From assembly GCF_023509035.1 (NCBI RefSeq), contig NZ_CP075583.1, forward strand, positions 2,108,001-2,172,000: DNA of 64,000 nucleotides, in the 5' to 3' direction. The stretch comes from Janthinobacterium lividum (GTDB taxonomy: Bacteria > Pseudomonadota > Gammaproteobacteria > Burkholderiales > Burkholderiaceae_D). Shown here in pieces: positions 1 to 9,283 of this stretch (the stretch's first letter is position 1; each line of letters starts with the position of its first letter). Both the position numbers and the translations under genes were made by a program. The notes below the pieces were generated by a model. That model did no database searches. It was given only the letters and a program-made list of their open reading frames with translations, and was not told where the DNA came from.

Positions 1-502
1 CGGGGCCGTAAGTGTCGAACAGCTTCAATGTGATGGCCTGAAAACCATGCGCTGATACATAATAAGCCAGCAAATCCTCAAATGCTTGTTTGGTCGCCGC
101 ATACAGGTTAACAGGGTTGTATGCAGCGTCCTCAAAGTGCTGCCAGGACGTGCCGGTATTAACCAGGCGACGCAGGCCCAACTGTTGCATGGCCTCAAGC
201 AACTGTGTCGGCATGCCGAGATTTGACTCGATCAGGCGGGTCACGTCTTCCGGTTTATGCTGTGCCAGGAACAAGGAGGCCACGTGACACACGACGTCTG
301 GCTGAGTTTGCGCCAGTGCAGCATATAAGGAGAGGTAGCTGCCATCATGGATATGCACGTTAATCTTTGGTAAAGCGTCATGCAATACGCTGAGATCAGA
401 GTGCTGACGTACCAGGATTGCAACCTCGTGATTATCGCCAAGCAGACGTTTGACCAGCTGACTGCCTATAAAACCGGTAGCGCCAGTAAGAAATACTTTC
501 AC
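1..502 (-). CDS. NAD-dependent epimerase/dehydratase family protein, 3' end cut by window edge
   Basis: Short-chain dehydrogenase fold acting on a nucleotide sugar. A GTG start at 502 opens a reading frame beginning VKVFLTGATGFIGSQLV, with the Rossmann glycine motif GATGFIG. A YAATK sequence near residue 137 gives the YxxxK catalytic pair. The frame stays open for 167 codons to the window edge, so the substrate-binding C-terminus is not visible. It is the last visible gene of the rfb operon, 13 bases after the RmlC-like gene. By position it is the best candidate for the final ketoreductase of a CDP-3,6-dideoxyhexose pathway (AscF/RfbJ-like), but the exact sugar cannot be told from this fragment. 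Confidence 0.85.
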   Translation of the reverse strand, partial: MKVFLTGATGFIGSQLVKRLLGDNHEVAILVRQHSDLSVLHDALPKINVHIHDGSYLSLYAALAQTQPDVVCHVASLFLAQHKPEDVTRLIESNLGMPTQLLEAMQQLGLRRLVNTGTSWQHFEDAAYNPVNLYAATKQAFEDLLAYYVSAHGFQAITLKLFDTYGP

Positions 503-515
503 GGAAGATATCCTA

Positions 516-1049
516 TTAAAACGGAGAAGTGAAATCGGCAAAGACGCCGTGCTGCTCATCGCGCGCCGACAGGAGCGGTCGCGTCACTTGCCAATCGAAT
601 CCGAAGCTGTTCCAGTGGATGCCGCAGTCGGCAGACGGGGTGTGCACCGTGCTGGTCTTGTACAGCATCAGCGCTTCCTCTGTCAGCGCAACAAAACCAT
701 GGGCTATTCCTTTGGGAATAAAGACCATCAGGCCGTTTTCTCCAGACAGGTCGACGGAAGCTACTTTGCCGTAACTTGGTCCTTTTCGTAGGTCTAGCAG
801 CACATCGCGGACGGCGCCGTGGGTACAGTAAACCAGCTTGTCATGATCGTGCGGTGGCAGCTGAAAGTGCATGCCGCGAATTACGTCCTTGCGTGAAATA
901 GAATAGAACTCCTCTTGGATATCTAGATTGGCACCTAAACTTTTGCAAATACCTTCATGATAGGTTTTAACAAAGGTGCCACGCGCATCTTCAAAGCGGC
1001 TAGGCTCAAGCAAAAAACAGGTGGGAAGGAGTTCTTTTAGTAGTTTCAT
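516..1049 (-). CDS. RmlC-like nucleotide-sugar epimerase (candidate CDP-3,6-dideoxy-4-hexulose 5-epimerase)
   Basis: A 177-residue cupin of the dTDP-4-dehydrorhamnose 3,5-epimerase family. Seen: RGMHFQ with the likely catalytic His61, Tyr130 in the MLYKTS segment, and the SARD motif (Asp164) typical of the family's C-terminus. The operon already has a separate rfbC beside rfbABD, so this second copy should have another substrate. It sits directly after rfbH and before a reductase, the arrangement of ascE/ascF in ascarylose pathways, where an RmlC homologue epimerises C5 of the CDP-4-keto-3,6-dideoxy sugar. That assignment is inferred from context. Membership of the cupin epimerase family is secure. 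Confidence 0.85.
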   Translation of the reverse strand: MKLLKELLPTCFLLEPSRFEDARGTFVKTYHEGICKSLGANLDIQEEFYSISRKDVIRGMHFQLPPHDHDKLVYCTHGAVRDVLLDLRKGPSYGKVASVDLSGENGLMVFIPKGIAHGFVALTEEALMLYKTSTVHTPSADCGIHWNSFGFDWQVTRPLLSARDEQHGVFADFTSPF

Positions 1050-1057
1050 AATGTAAT

Positions 1058-2383
1058 TTAGAAATTCACACCAAAGAATTCTTCAATCTTGCTGATCGAG
1101 AAGTCCATCATTTCCTTGGTCAAACCCGGGAAGACGCCAATCCACAGCGTGTCGTGCATGATGCGGTCGGTATTCGTCAGCTCGCCCGAGACGCGGTAGT
1201 TACGCCCGATCATGTACGGCTGGCGTGTCAGGTTGCCGGCGAACAGCAGGCGGGTACCAATCTTGTTTTGATCGAGGAACGTCAGCAGGTTGACCCGGTC
1301 CACATTGGCTTCCGGGCGCAACGTGATCGGGAAGCCGAACCACGATGGATCCGAGTTTGGCGTCGCCTCAGGCAGGATCAGGAACTCCGCACAGCTTTGC
1401 AAGCCGTTTTTCATGTAGTTGAAATTGTCTTTGCGCGCCTGCACAAAACCGGCCGCGCGGTCCATCTGCGCCAGGCCGCAAGCGGCCTGCATGTCGGTGA
1501 TTTTCAGGTTGTAGCCCAGGTGGCTGTAGGTGTACTTGTGGTCGTAGCCGTCCGGCAGCGTGCCCAGCTTGCAGCAGAAGCGTTGGCCGCAGGTGTTGTC
1601 CTTGCCCGGCGCGCAATAGCAGTCGCGGCCCCAGTCGCGGAACGATTCGGCAATCGCTTTCAGTTCCGGATTGTTGGTAAACACTGCGCCGCCTTCGCCC
1701 ATGGTGATGTGGTGCGCAGGGTAGAAACTCATGGTGCCGATATCGCCGAAAGTACCGCACATCTGGCCATTATATGTGGCGCCCAGGGCGTCACAGCAAT
1801 CTTCAACCAGCCACAAATTGTATTTCTTGCACAGCGCGACGATGACTTCCAGGTTGAACGGATTGCCCAAGGTATGCGCCAGCATGATGGCCTTGGTCTT
1901 GTCCGTGATGGCCGCCTCGATCTTGGAGGCATCAATATTGTAGGTGCCCAGTTCCACGTCGACGAACACGGGCACGGCGCCAAACTGCAAAATAGGATTG
2001 ACGGTGGTCGGGAAGCCCGCCGCCACACCGATGACTTCGTCACCAGGCTGGATGGCGCGCGCGCCCAGTTTTGGCGACGTCAGCGCCGAGAAGGCCACAA
2101 GGTTGGCCGACGAACCAGAGTTGACCGTGATCAGAAATTCGACGCCGATGAACTTGGCCAGGCGCTGTTCGAATTCGTCATTGAAACGGCCCGTGGTCAG
2201 CCAGGCGTCCAGCGAGGCTTCGACCATCAGGCCCATCTCAGGGGCGCCAACGACTTTACCGGCTGGTGGAATCACCGTTACGCCCGGTTCGAATGGTTTC
2301 GGTACGCTGGCCAGTGCGCCATATTGCGCCACCAGGGCAGCGATCTGTTCGCGGATTTGTTGTTGGGTCAGTTCTTCGTTCAT
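1058..2383 (-). CDS. rfbH: CDP-4-dehydro-6-deoxy-D-glucose 3-dehydrase (E1)
   Basis: A PMP-dependent, iron-sulfur dehydrase that removes the C3 hydroxyl of CDP-4-keto-6-deoxyglucose, the committed step to 3,6-dideoxyhexoses. The 441-residue protein has the DegT/DnrJ/EryC1 fold. In the motif [14 protein letters not shown] the usual PLP lysine is replaced by histidine (His224), the hallmark of this enzyme. The [2Fe-2S] ligands follow the known spacing exactly: Cys197-X57-Cys255-X1-Cys257-X7-Cys265. The partner reductase (E3) is not in the window. It is third in rfbF-rfbG-rfbH, 30 bases after rfbG. Length and motifs leave little doubt. Confidence 0.96.
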   Translation of the reverse strand: MNEELTQQQIREQIAALVAQYGALASVPKPFEPGVTVIPPAGKVVGAPEMGLMVEASLDAWLTTGRFNDEFEQRLAKFIGVEFLITVNSGSSANLVAFSALTSPKLGARAIQPGDEVIGVAAGFPTTVNPILQFGAVPVFVDVELGTYNIDASKIEAAITDKTKAIMLAHTLGNPFNLEVIVALCKKYNLWLVEDCCDALGATYNGQMCGTFGDIGTMSFYPAHHITMGEGGAVFTNNPELKAIAESFRDWGRDCYCAPGKDNTCGQRFCCKLGTLPDGYDHKYTYSHLGYNLKITDMQAACGLAQMDRAAGFVQARKDNFNYMKNGLQSCAEFLILPEATPNSDPSWFGFPITLRPEANVDRVNLLTFLDQNKIGTRLLFAGNLTRQPYMIGRNYRVSGELTNTDRIMHDTLWIGVFPGLTKEMMDFSISKIEEFFGVNF

Positions 2384-2413
2384 GATACAGCCTTCAATTT
2401 GTTGGGTAATTTA

Positions 2414-3481
2414 TTAGGTATTTTGATAGGTGGCGATTTGCGCCAGGGTGAACACACGCATGTCTGCACCCTGGTCGCACGCCTTATGCCACTCGACAAT
2501 TTTGGCGATGGTCTGGCCAATGTCCCAGCGCGGATGCCAGCCCAGCTGGCCACGTGCTTTGGAGCAATCGAGCTTCAGATAGGTCGCTTCGTGCGGATGT
2601 TCCTGGCCGTCGAGCGACCATGAGGCTCCAGCGCCCCATTCTTGCGTCATGCGCTCGATAATCCATTCAACGGGTTTGGCGTCGGTATCGTGCGGACCGA
2701 AGTTCCAGCCCTCGGCATGCACGGGGCCTTCCGTATACAGTTTTTCCGCCAGCGTCAGATAACCGCTCAGCGGCTCGAGCACATGCTGCCACGGGCGGAT
2801 GGCGTGAGGATTGCGGATCAGCACCGGCTCACCAGCGCCGATGGCGCGCAGCATATCCGGAATCAGACGATCCAGCGCCCAGTCGCCACCGCCGATGACA
2901 TTGCCAGCACGACCGCTGCCCAGGGCAACGCCATGTTCTGCGTACTTGTTGGCATTGAAAAAAGAACTACGATAGCCGGCCGTCACGAGTTCCGCACAGC
3001 CCTTGCTGTTGCTATACGGGTCATAACCGCCCATGGCTTCGTTTTCGCGGTAGCCCCAAGGCCACTCGCGGTTTTCGTAGCATTTGTCGCTGGTGACATT
3101 CACCACCGCGCGCACGCCTGGCGTGGCACGCACGGCTTCGAGCAGGTTGACCACGCCCATCACGTTGGTGGCATACGTTTCCACCGGGTTCACGTACGAG
3201 TAGCGCACCAGCGGCTGTGCCGCCATGTGAATCACGATGTCCGGGCGCGCGGCAGCCATGGCGCGTTTGATGGCGTCGCCATCGCGCACGTCGCCAATGA
3301 CCGACTGCATGCCGTGCGCCACATTGGCCACCTCAAACAGGCTGGGCTTAGTCGGCGCTTCCAACGCATAGCCGGTCACGTCGGCACCAAGCTGCTGCAG
3401 CCACAGGCTCAGCCAACCGCCCTTGAAGCCGGTATGCCCCGTGAGGAAAACACGCTTTCCTTGCCAGAATGCGGGATTCAT
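2414..3481 (-). CDS. rfbG: CDP-glucose 4,6-dehydratase
   Basis: Extended SDR enzyme converting CDP-glucose to CDP-4-keto-6-deoxyglucose, the substrate of RfbH. The 355-residue product starts [21 protein letters not shown], with the NAD-binding TGHTGFKG motif near residue 14 and a YSNSK catalytic YxxxK further on. An in-frame start 36 bases upstream exists, but ATG at 3481 is preferred because it overlaps the rfbF stop codon as ATGA, a normal translational-coupling junction, and places the Rossmann motif at the usual distance. It lies between rfbF and rfbH in one transcription unit. Confidence 0.95.
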   Translation of the reverse strand: MNPAFWQGKRVFLTGHTGFKGGWLSLWLQQLGADVTGYALEAPTKPSLFEVANVAHGMQSVIGDVRDGDAIKRAMAAARPDIVIHMAAQPLVRYSYVNPVETYATNVMGVVNLLEAVRATPGVRAVVNVTSDKCYENREWPWGYRENEAMGGYDPYSNSKGCAELVTAGYRSSFFNANKYAEHGVALGSGRAGNVIGGGDWALDRLIPDMLRAIGAGEPVLIRNPHAIRPWQHVLEPLSGYLTLAEKLYTEGPVHAEGWNFGPHDTDAKPVEWIIERMTQEWGAGASWSLDGQEHPHEATYLKLDCSKARGQLGWHPRWDIGQTIAKIVEWHKACDQGADMRVFTLAQIATYQNT

Positions 3482-4251
3482 AAAATCGCCTTCCAGGGCG
3501 CCTTGCCCGATTGCCACAGCTCTTCCAGATGAATCTTGTCGCGCAAGGTATCCATCGGTTGCCAGAATCCATGGTGGAAGAAGGCATTCATTTCACCTTG
3601 TTTGGCCAGGCTCTCCATCGGTTCCTTTTCCCAGACGGTAGCATCATTACTGATGAAGTCGATGACTTTTGGAGAAAGGACAAAATAGCCGCCATTGATC
3701 CAGGCACCGTCCCCTTGCGGCTTTTCCTGGAAACTGTTGATCTTGTGGCCGTCCAGGCTCAGGGCGCCAAAGCGGCCTGGTGGCTGGGTCGCGGTGACGG
3801 TGGCGAGCTTGCCATTCGTGCGGTGGAAGTCGACCAGCGCGCTGATGTCGACATCGCTGACACCGTCGCCATAGGTGAAGCAGAACATTTCTTCATCATT
3901 CAGATATTGGCGGACGCGCTTCAATCGGCCCCCCGTCATGGTTTCGTCACCGGTATCGACCAGGGTGACCTTCCAGGGCTCGGCATTGCGTGCGTGTACC
4001 TCCATCTGATTGTTTTGCATATCGAAAGTGACATCGGAGGTATGCAAAAAATAATTGGCGAAATATTCCTTGATCACATAGCCCTTGTAGCCGCAGCAAA
4101 TCACGAAATCATTAATGCCGTGCGCTGAATAGCTCTTCATGATGTGCCACAGGATCGGTTTGCCACCAATTTCAATCATCGGTTTTGGCTTGAGATGTGT
4201 TTCTTCGGAAATTCGGGTGCCAAGGCCGCCGGCAAGAATGACTGCTTTCAT
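3478..4251 (-). CDS. rfbF: Glucose-1-phosphate cytidylyltransferase
   Basis: Makes CDP-glucose from CTP and glucose-1-phosphate, the entry step of CDP-dideoxyhexose synthesis. The 257-residue protein opens with [18 protein letters not shown], the nucleotidyltransferase signature, followed by [11 protein letters not shown] with the substrate-contact lysines. [10 protein letters not shown] (residues about 121-130) carries the metal-binding aspartate. Length matches the family. Its stop overlaps the rfbG start by four bases. A gap of 74 bases separates it from rfbD upstream, long enough for an internal promoter although none is obvious. Confidence 0.96.
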   Translation of the reverse strand: MKAVILAGGLGTRISEETHLKPKPMIEIGGKPILWHIMKSYSAHGINDFVICCGYKGYVIKEYFANYFLHTSDVTFDMQNNQMEVHARNAEPWKVTLVDTGDETMTGGRLKRVRQYLNDEEMFCFTYGDGVSDVDISALVDFHRTNGKLATVTATQPPGRFGALSLDGHKINSFQEKPQGDGAWINGGYFVLSPKVIDFISNDATVWEKEPMESLAKQGEMNAFFHHGFWQPMDTLRDKIHLEELWQSGKAPWKAIL

Positions 4252-4325
4252 TATTAATTATTCCTCTTGATCGAAGTGGATGTGGCCAGCGCCGTTATTT
4301 TTATTAAATTGACAACTTCTGTTAC

Positions 4326-5240
4326 TTACTGTTTGTTGTCTTTGGCCATGCCGTCGAGGCAAAGCGTGAGTGCATCATGCCAATCCGGTAACGCACAGAA
4401 GGTCTTGATAAACCGCTCGCTGGACAATACCGAGTAGGCTGGCCGTGTTGCCGGCAATGGGTAGTCTTGCGTGGCAATGGGCACGACGGGAGGGTTCCTG
4501 GACGTTGATGGATGGTCCAAGATGGCTTTGGAAAAGCCATACCAGGTGGTTTCCCCTTGTGCAGTCAGATGATACAGGCCCGAATGTTGTTTCCACGCAT
4601 CAGTCCAGGCGTCCCCTGCCGTTGCGAAACCGGAGGGCGAGCCCAGCGTGTCAATGGCGCAGGCCGTGGCATCGGCAATACTGGCACTACAGGTGGGGGC
4701 TCCATGTTGATCTGCAACGATGCGCAGCTCATCCCGCGCCTGTGCCAGGCGGAGCACCGTCTTTAGAAAATTGTTGCCATGCGCACCGTATATCCAGCTT
4801 GTGCGCAATATCAGGTGGTTGGCGCCACTTTCGCGCACCGCCTGCTCGCCCGCCAGCTTGCTGCGGCCATAGGCACTGAGAGGACCCGTTGCATCATCTT
4901 CCGTGTATGGACTGCCCTTGCTGCCGTCAAAGACATAGTCAGTCGAGTAGTGGATGATGGCTGCACCGAGCCGCTTGGCTTCTTGCGCCATGACTCCTGG
5001 GGCCTCGCCATTGATGCGCATCGCCAGCGCCTGCTCATTCTCGGCCTTGTCGACCGCCGTATAGGCAGCTGGATTGATAATCAGGTCCGGCTCGATTGCG
5101 CGGATCACGCTTCGAACCTGATCGAGGTCGGCCAAGTCCATTTGCGAGCGGTCCAGCGCTATCACTTCACCCATGTCCTGCAGGCGTTTCTGCAATGCAT
5201 ATCCAAGCTGGCCGGTCTTGCCAGTAATGAGGATTTTCAT
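4326..5240 (-). CDS. rfbD: dTDP-4-dehydrorhamnose reductase
   Basis: Last enzyme of dTDP-L-rhamnose synthesis, reducing dTDP-4-keto-L-rhamnose with NAD(P)H. The 304-residue protein begins MKILITGKTGQLGYALQ with the GxxGxxG motif. It contains YSTDYVFDG and YGRSKLAGE (the YxxxK pair), both diagnostic of RmlD. The start overlaps the end of rfbC by four bases, so translation is probably coupled. Order in the operon is rfbB-A-C-D, followed by the CDP-sugar genes. Confidence 0.96.
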   Translation of the reverse strand: MKILITGKTGQLGYALQKRLQDMGEVIALDRSQMDLADLDQVRSVIRAIEPDLIINPAAYTAVDKAENEQALAMRINGEAPGVMAQEAKRLGAAIIHYSTDYVFDGSKGSPYTEDDATGPLSAYGRSKLAGEQAVRESGANHLILRTSWIYGAHGNNFLKTVLRLAQARDELRIVADQHGAPTCSASIADATACAIDTLGSPSGFATAGDAWTDAWKQHSGLYHLTAQGETTWYGFSKAILDHPSTSRNPPVVPIATQDYPLPATRPAYSVLSSERFIKTFCALPDWHDALTLCLDGMAKDNKQ

Positions 5241-5784
5241 GCAAAGACCTCGGCAGCTGCCAGTTGCTTGCCCAGTTGATCTTTCGCCGACAGGATGGGG
5301 GACTCGCCATGCAGTGGCCAGTCAATGCCGATAGCCGCATCATTCCAGGCAATGCTGCGCTCAAACTCGGGTGCCCAATAGTCCGTGGTCTTGTAGAGAA
5401 ATTCGGCGCTCTCGCTGGCCACTATGAAGCCGTGGGCAAATCCTTCAGGTATCCAGAGCTGACGTTTGTTCTCGGCAGACAGTACGACGCCGACCCATTT
5501 GCCAAACGTCGGGGAGGAAGCGCGCAAGTCCACCGCGACGTCAAAGACTTCGCCTGCGGTAACGCGTACCAGCTTGCCTTGGGGTTGCTGGATCTGATAG
5601 TGCAGGCCGCGCAGGACATTCTTGCTGGACTTGGAGTGGTTATCCTGCACGAAATTGGCCGTAATACCCGTCAAGTCGGCAAAGCGCTGCTGGTTGAAAC
5701 TTTCGTAAAAAAGCCCCGGTCATCGCCAAATACTTTGGGTTCGAGGATCAATACGTCGGGAATGGCAGTGGTGTGAATTTGCAT
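5237..5784 (-). CDS. rfbC: dTDP-4-dehydrorhamnose 3,5-epimerase, apparent -1 frameshift
   Basis: Epimerises dTDP-4-keto-6-deoxyglucose at C3 and C5. From ATG 5784 the frame reads MQIHTTAIPDVLILEP and runs to GDDRGFF. It then fails at a run of six A on the plus strand (5707-5712), where seven would keep frame. The next frame continues YESFNQQRFADLTGITANF and runs to the stop at 5237, including RGLHYQ (catalytic His) and WIPEGFAHGF. The span of 548 bases is one short of 183 codons, so a single missing base explains everything. A sequencing error is likely, since the pathway is otherwise complete. Confidence 0.92.
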
Positions 5785-5787
5785 GGC

Positions 5788-6681
5788 TTAAAAAATCTTA
5801 TCATTCAACAGGCGTAACAAATATTGTCCGTAACCGTTTTTTTTCAGCGGTTGGGCCAGTTGTTCCAGCTGGGTGGCAGTAATGTAGCCTTTGCGGTAAG
5901 CAATTTCCTCAGGGCAGGCAACTTTCAAGCCCTGGCGGTGTTCGATGGTGGCAATAAATTGGCCGGCTTCGAGCAGTGACTCGTGCGTACCCGTATCGAG
6001 CCAGGCCATGCCGCGACCCATGCGTTCCACCTTGAGCGTGCCACGGTTCAGATAGACGCGGTTGACATCGGTGATTTCAAGTTCGCCCCGCTCGGACGGC
6101 TTGATCGATGCGGCGATATCGGCAATGTCCTTGTCGTAAAAATACAGGCCGGTGACGGCATAATTCGACTTTGGCTGCAAGGGCTTTTCTTCGATGCTGA
6201 TGGCTTGCTGATTGGCGTCGAATTCCACCACGCCATAGCGCTCCGGATCTTGTACATGATAGGCAAATACGGTAGCGCCGTCCGTGCGCTCGGACGCGGC
6301 AGACAGGCTCGATTCGAAATCATGGCCATAATAAATATTGTCGCCCAGAATTAATGCTGAGGGTGCATCGCCAAGAAACTCGCGGCCGATGAGGAACGCC
6401 TGTGCCAGGCCATCGGGTGATGGCTGTACCGCATAGCTCAGGTTAATCCCCCATTGGCTGCCGTCACCGAGCAACTCCCGGAAACGGGGTGTATCGGCGG
6501 GCGTGGAAATGATCAGGATGTCGCGTATTCCCGCCAGCATCAACGTTGTCAGCGGATAGTAAATCATCGGCTTGTCGTACACGGGCAGCAGTTGCTTCGA
6601 GACCGACATGGTCACGGGATACAGGCGTGTGCCTGACCCCCCAGCCAGGATAATGCCTTTGCGGGCCAGTTTGGTTTCCAT
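5788..6681 (-). CDS. rfbA: Glucose-1-phosphate thymidylyltransferase
   Basis: First step of dTDP-rhamnose synthesis, forming dTDP-glucose from dTTP and glucose-1-phosphate. The 297-residue protein starts [20 protein letters not shown], with the GGSGTRLYP nucleotide loop, [12 protein letters not shown], and LGDNIYYG carrying a metal-binding Asp. A longer in-frame start exists 108 bases upstream inside rfbB. ATG 6681 is preferred because it sits in a TGATG junction with the rfbB stop and gives the normal family length. The C-terminus ([12 protein letters not shown]) is the typical RmlA end. Confidence 0.96.
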   Translation of the reverse strand: METKLARKGIILAGGSGTRLYPVTMSVSKQLLPVYDKPMIYYPLTTLMLAGIRDILIISTPADTPRFRELLGDGSQWGINLSYAVQPSPDGLAQAFLIGREFLGDAPSALILGDNIYYGHDFESSLSAASERTDGATVFAYHVQDPERYGVVEFDANQQAISIEEKPLQPKSNYAVTGLYFYDKDIADIAASIKPSERGELEITDVNRVYLNRGTLKVERMGRGMAWLDTGTHESLLEAGQFIATIEHRQGLKVACPEEIAYRKGYITATQLEQLAQPLKKNGYGQYLLRLLNDKIF

Positions 6682-7763
6682 CAGGACTCCGTATTCTGCT
6701 CGGCGCGGGCCGTATAGTTTTTTTCCAGCCACGTCAGGTAGGCGCCGGATTGCACGTCGCGCACCCATGCATCGTTGTCCAGATACCATTGCACCGTCTT
6801 GCGTATGCCCGTATCGAAGGTTTCAGCGGGCTTCCAGCCCAGTTCGCGCTCAATCTTACGCGCGTCGATGGCGTAGCGCCGGTCATGGCCAGGGCGGTCA
6901 GTTACATAAGTGATCTGTTCGCGGTAACTGCCGCCACCTGTCTTTGGCTGCAGTTCATCGAGGATGTCGCACAGGGTATGCACGACGTCGAGATTGGCTT
7001 TTTCGTTCCAGCCGCCGATATTGTAGGTTTCTCCCGTGCGTCCGCTTTCCAGTACCCGGCGAATGGCCGTGCAGTGATCGCTGACATACAGCCAGTCGCG
7101 CACCTGCTGGCCATCGCCATAGATAGGCAAGGGCTTGCCTGCGCGCGCGTTGGCAATAATCAGGGGAATCAGCTTTTCCGGGAAGTGGTAAGAGCCATAA
7201 TTATTCGAGCAATTGGTGGTCAGCGTCGGCAAGCCATACGTGTGATGATAGGAGCGCACCAAATGGTCCGATGCCGCCTTTGTTGCCGAGTAAGGGCTGT
7301 TGGGCGCATAGGGCGTGGTTTCCGTAAACGGCGCATCGTCCGGTCCCAGTGTCCCGTACACCTCATCGGTCGAGACATGCAGGAAGCGGAATGCCGCACG
7401 TTCTGCTTCAGGCAGTGCTTGCCAGTGGGCGCGCACGGCTTCCAGCAGGCTGAAAGTGCCATTGATATTGGTGCTGATAAACTCTGCTGGTCCATGAATC
7501 GAACGATCGACATGGCTCTCCGCTGCGAAATGCACGATGGCACGTGGCTTGTACTCTGCCAGCAGCTGTGCCAGCAAGGCACCGTCATTGATATCGCCTT
7601 TGACAAACAGGTGCCGCGGGTCGTTCTGCACCGCCAGCAAGTTATTCAGATTTCCTGCATACGTCAGCTTATCCAGATTAATTACCGGTTCATTACTTTG
7701 CAGGAGCCAATCCAGAACGAAATTCGATCCGATAAAGCCTGCGCCACCTGTCACTAAAATCAT
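6681..7763 (-). CDS. rfbB: dTDP-glucose 4,6-dehydratase
   Basis: NAD-dependent SDR that converts dTDP-glucose to dTDP-4-keto-6-deoxyglucose. The 360-residue product starts [19 protein letters not shown]. It shows STDEVYG and [11 protein letters not shown] (catalytic YxxxK), both characteristic of RmlB. Start at 7763 is chosen over an upstream in-frame start at 7790 because AGGA lies about eight bases before it and the Rossmann motif then begins at residue 3 as usual. It is the first gene of the nine-gene sugar operon, so the operon promoter should lie in the AT-rich gap just upstream. Confidence 0.95.
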   Translation of the reverse strand: MILVTGGAGFIGSNFVLDWLLQSNEPVINLDKLTYAGNLNNLLAVQNDPRHLFVKGDINDGALLAQLLAEYKPRAIVHFAAESHVDRSIHGPAEFISTNINGTFSLLEAVRAHWQALPEAERAAFRFLHVSTDEVYGTLGPDDAPFTETTPYAPNSPYSATKAASDHLVRSYHHTYGLPTLTTNCSNNYGSYHFPEKLIPLIIANARAGKPLPIYGDGQQVRDWLYVSDHCTAIRRVLESGRTGETYNIGGWNEKANLDVVHTLCDILDELQPKTGGGSYREQITYVTDRPGHDRRYAIDARKIERELGWKPAETFDTGIRKTVQWYLDNDAWVRDVQSGAYLTWLEKNYTARAEQNTES

Positions 7764-8249
7764 CTGAGCTTCCTGTGCAAAAAAATACAAATAAGAGATG
7801 CTGCTTAATTCATTTCTTTAGTAATAGTAAGCAACGAGAATCTGTCTATCCAAGATGCATATATTCCATGATGTTAATAACTGAAAACATCAATCAATCC
7901 TTAACTCTTGATTATAATTCAGAACCCCTTAAATTGCCATGTTTGCAGCAGTTTGCGCGCGTACTTGTGACCGTTTTCCGCAGGGTGTGTTGTTCTTTTC
8001 CCATAGGCAAGTCGCATATGGGCAGGTCGGTACGAAGCAGCCGTCGATTGCATCTTTCGCATGACTCACTGAGCCAGGGAAAGCTAGTGTTTATGAGAAT
8101 GGCAAACAAATCCAATATTGTTACATTTGTTTGCTTTTTGAGCCGTCTGGGTACCGCCAAACTTGGCAGAGAAAATACTGATCAATTGCCATTGTGAAAT
8201 TGATTTTTTTGAAAGATGTCGCCTGGGAAATGGCGACATCGGAACCGTA
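7764..8249. other. AT-rich intergenic region upstream of the rfb operon
   Basis: About 490 bases without a convincing gene between rfbB and trhO, both on the minus strand. It is far richer in A and T than the flanking chromosome, especially 7780-7930. It should contain the promoter of the rfb operon and the trhO terminator. I could not pick a confident -35/-10 pair. Short open frames here have no start-site support or recognisable sequence and are not annotated. Confidence 0.6.
8215..8240 (-). terminator. Inverted repeat downstream of trhO, possible terminator
   Basis: GATGTCGCC (8215-8223) and GGCGACATC (8232-8240) form a perfect 9-bp stem with an 8-base loop, ten bases past the trhO stop. 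On the minus strand only three T follow the stem, so it is a weak intrinsic terminator or a processing hairpin. Confidence 0.5.
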
Positions 8250-9158
8250 TCAAGGCATCGTTTTATCGTAGCAGTTTGGACAAGACACCTCGTACACATA
8301 TTCCGGCGCCAGTTGCTGACGCGGCGTGACGACGGCGCGGCAGACGAAGCATTGCACGGTTTCCGTCGGTTCCAGTTTCGGGTTCAGGGCCGTGCGGTAG
8401 TCGAACACGAAACAGTCGCCCGTATAGTGCTCGCCACCCACTTCCTCGAAATATTTCAGGATGCCGCCGTCGAGCTGGTACACGCTGTCGTAGCCGATTT
8501 CCTTCATGTGGATGGCGGCCTTTTCGCAGCGGATGCCGCCCGTGCAGAAGGTGACGACAGTCTTGCCTTCCAGTTCATCCTTGTGGGCGGCAGCCACGGC
8601 CGGGAATTCCGTAAACTTGTCGATGCGATAATCAAGCGTGTTGTTAAACGTACCCACGTCCACTTCAAAGGCGTTGCGCGTTTCCATCATGACGACGGGT
8701 TTGCCCGCATCGTCGACCCCGGCGTCGAGCCAGCGCTTGAGCGTGTGCGCGTCGACGGACGGGGCGCGGCCCAGCTCCGGCTTGATCAGCGGCATGCGCA
8801 TGGTGATGATTTCTTTTTTCAGCTTGACCAGCATGCGCTTGTGCGATTGCTCGTTCGACAAGCTTTCCTTCCATTCCAGATCGGCCAGACGCTCGTCGCT
8901 GCGGACCCAGGCGAGGAAGGCGTCGATATGCTCGCGCGTGCCGGACAGGAACATGTTGATGCCTTCCGGCGTCAGCAGGATCGTGCCTTTCAGTTCCAGC
9001 GCCAGGCATTGCTCCTGATACAAGGGACGCATGGCTTCCGTATCGGCTAGCGTAATGAATTTATACGCGGCGATATTGACAAAGGTGGCGGCGAGGTTGG
9101 CGGCCAGCGGGCTGACGGCGGCGGAAACGGCGGGTGTTGCTGGGGTGATGGCTTGCAT
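8250..9158 (-). CDS. trhO: tRNA uridine(34) hydroxylase, rhodanese domain (YceA/TrhO)
   Basis: Oxygen-dependent hydroxylase of U34 in tRNA, the prephenate-independent route to 5-hydroxyuridine. The 302-residue protein has an N-terminal acylphosphatase-like domain (about 25-115) and a rhodanese domain with the active-site loop [11 protein letters not shown] (Cys205). It ends with two CxxC pairs (Cys270/273 and Cys293/296) that probably bind zinc. ATG 9158 is chosen, since in-frame codons upstream add unrelated sequence. The start is not strongly supported because the ribosome-binding site is weak. It is divergent from dnaE with about 125 bases between them. Confidence 0.9.
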   Translation of the reverse strand: MQAITPATPAVSAAVSPLAANLAATFVNIAAYKFITLADTEAMRPLYQEQCLALELKGTILLTPEGINMFLSGTREHIDAFLAWVRSDERLADLEWKESLSNEQSHKRMLVKLKKEIITMRMPLIKPELGRAPSVDAHTLKRWLDAGVDDAGKPVVMMETRNAFEVDVGTFNNTLDYRIDKFTEFPAVAAAHKDELEGKTVVTFCTGGIRCEKAAIHMKEIGYDSVYQLDGGILKYFEEVGGEHYTGDCFVFDYRTALNPKLEPTETVQCFVCRAVVTPRQQLAPEYVYEVSCPNCYDKTMP

Positions 9159-9283
9159 GATGGCGATCGGCTTAGACTGAACAGCCGATATTATAAGCCC
9201 GACAGGCCAGGCAGGATACCCGGTCCGCACCCGCGACGCGGTAGAATAGACCCCATTGAATTTTGCACGAAACGGTACACAGG

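Noticed and set aside
1154..2623. 489-codon open frame on the plus strand opposite rfbH and rfbG
   Set aside because: It is antisense to two clearly identified enzymes. Its Arg/Gln/Ala/Val-rich content is the usual mirror of GC-rich coding sequence, with no domain or ribosome-binding site.
7775..8197. Overlapping short open frames in the AT-rich gap upstream of rfbB
   Set aside because: No ribosome-binding site, unusual residue mix (many Cys and Ser), and frames on both strands cover the same bases. The region is better read as regulatory.
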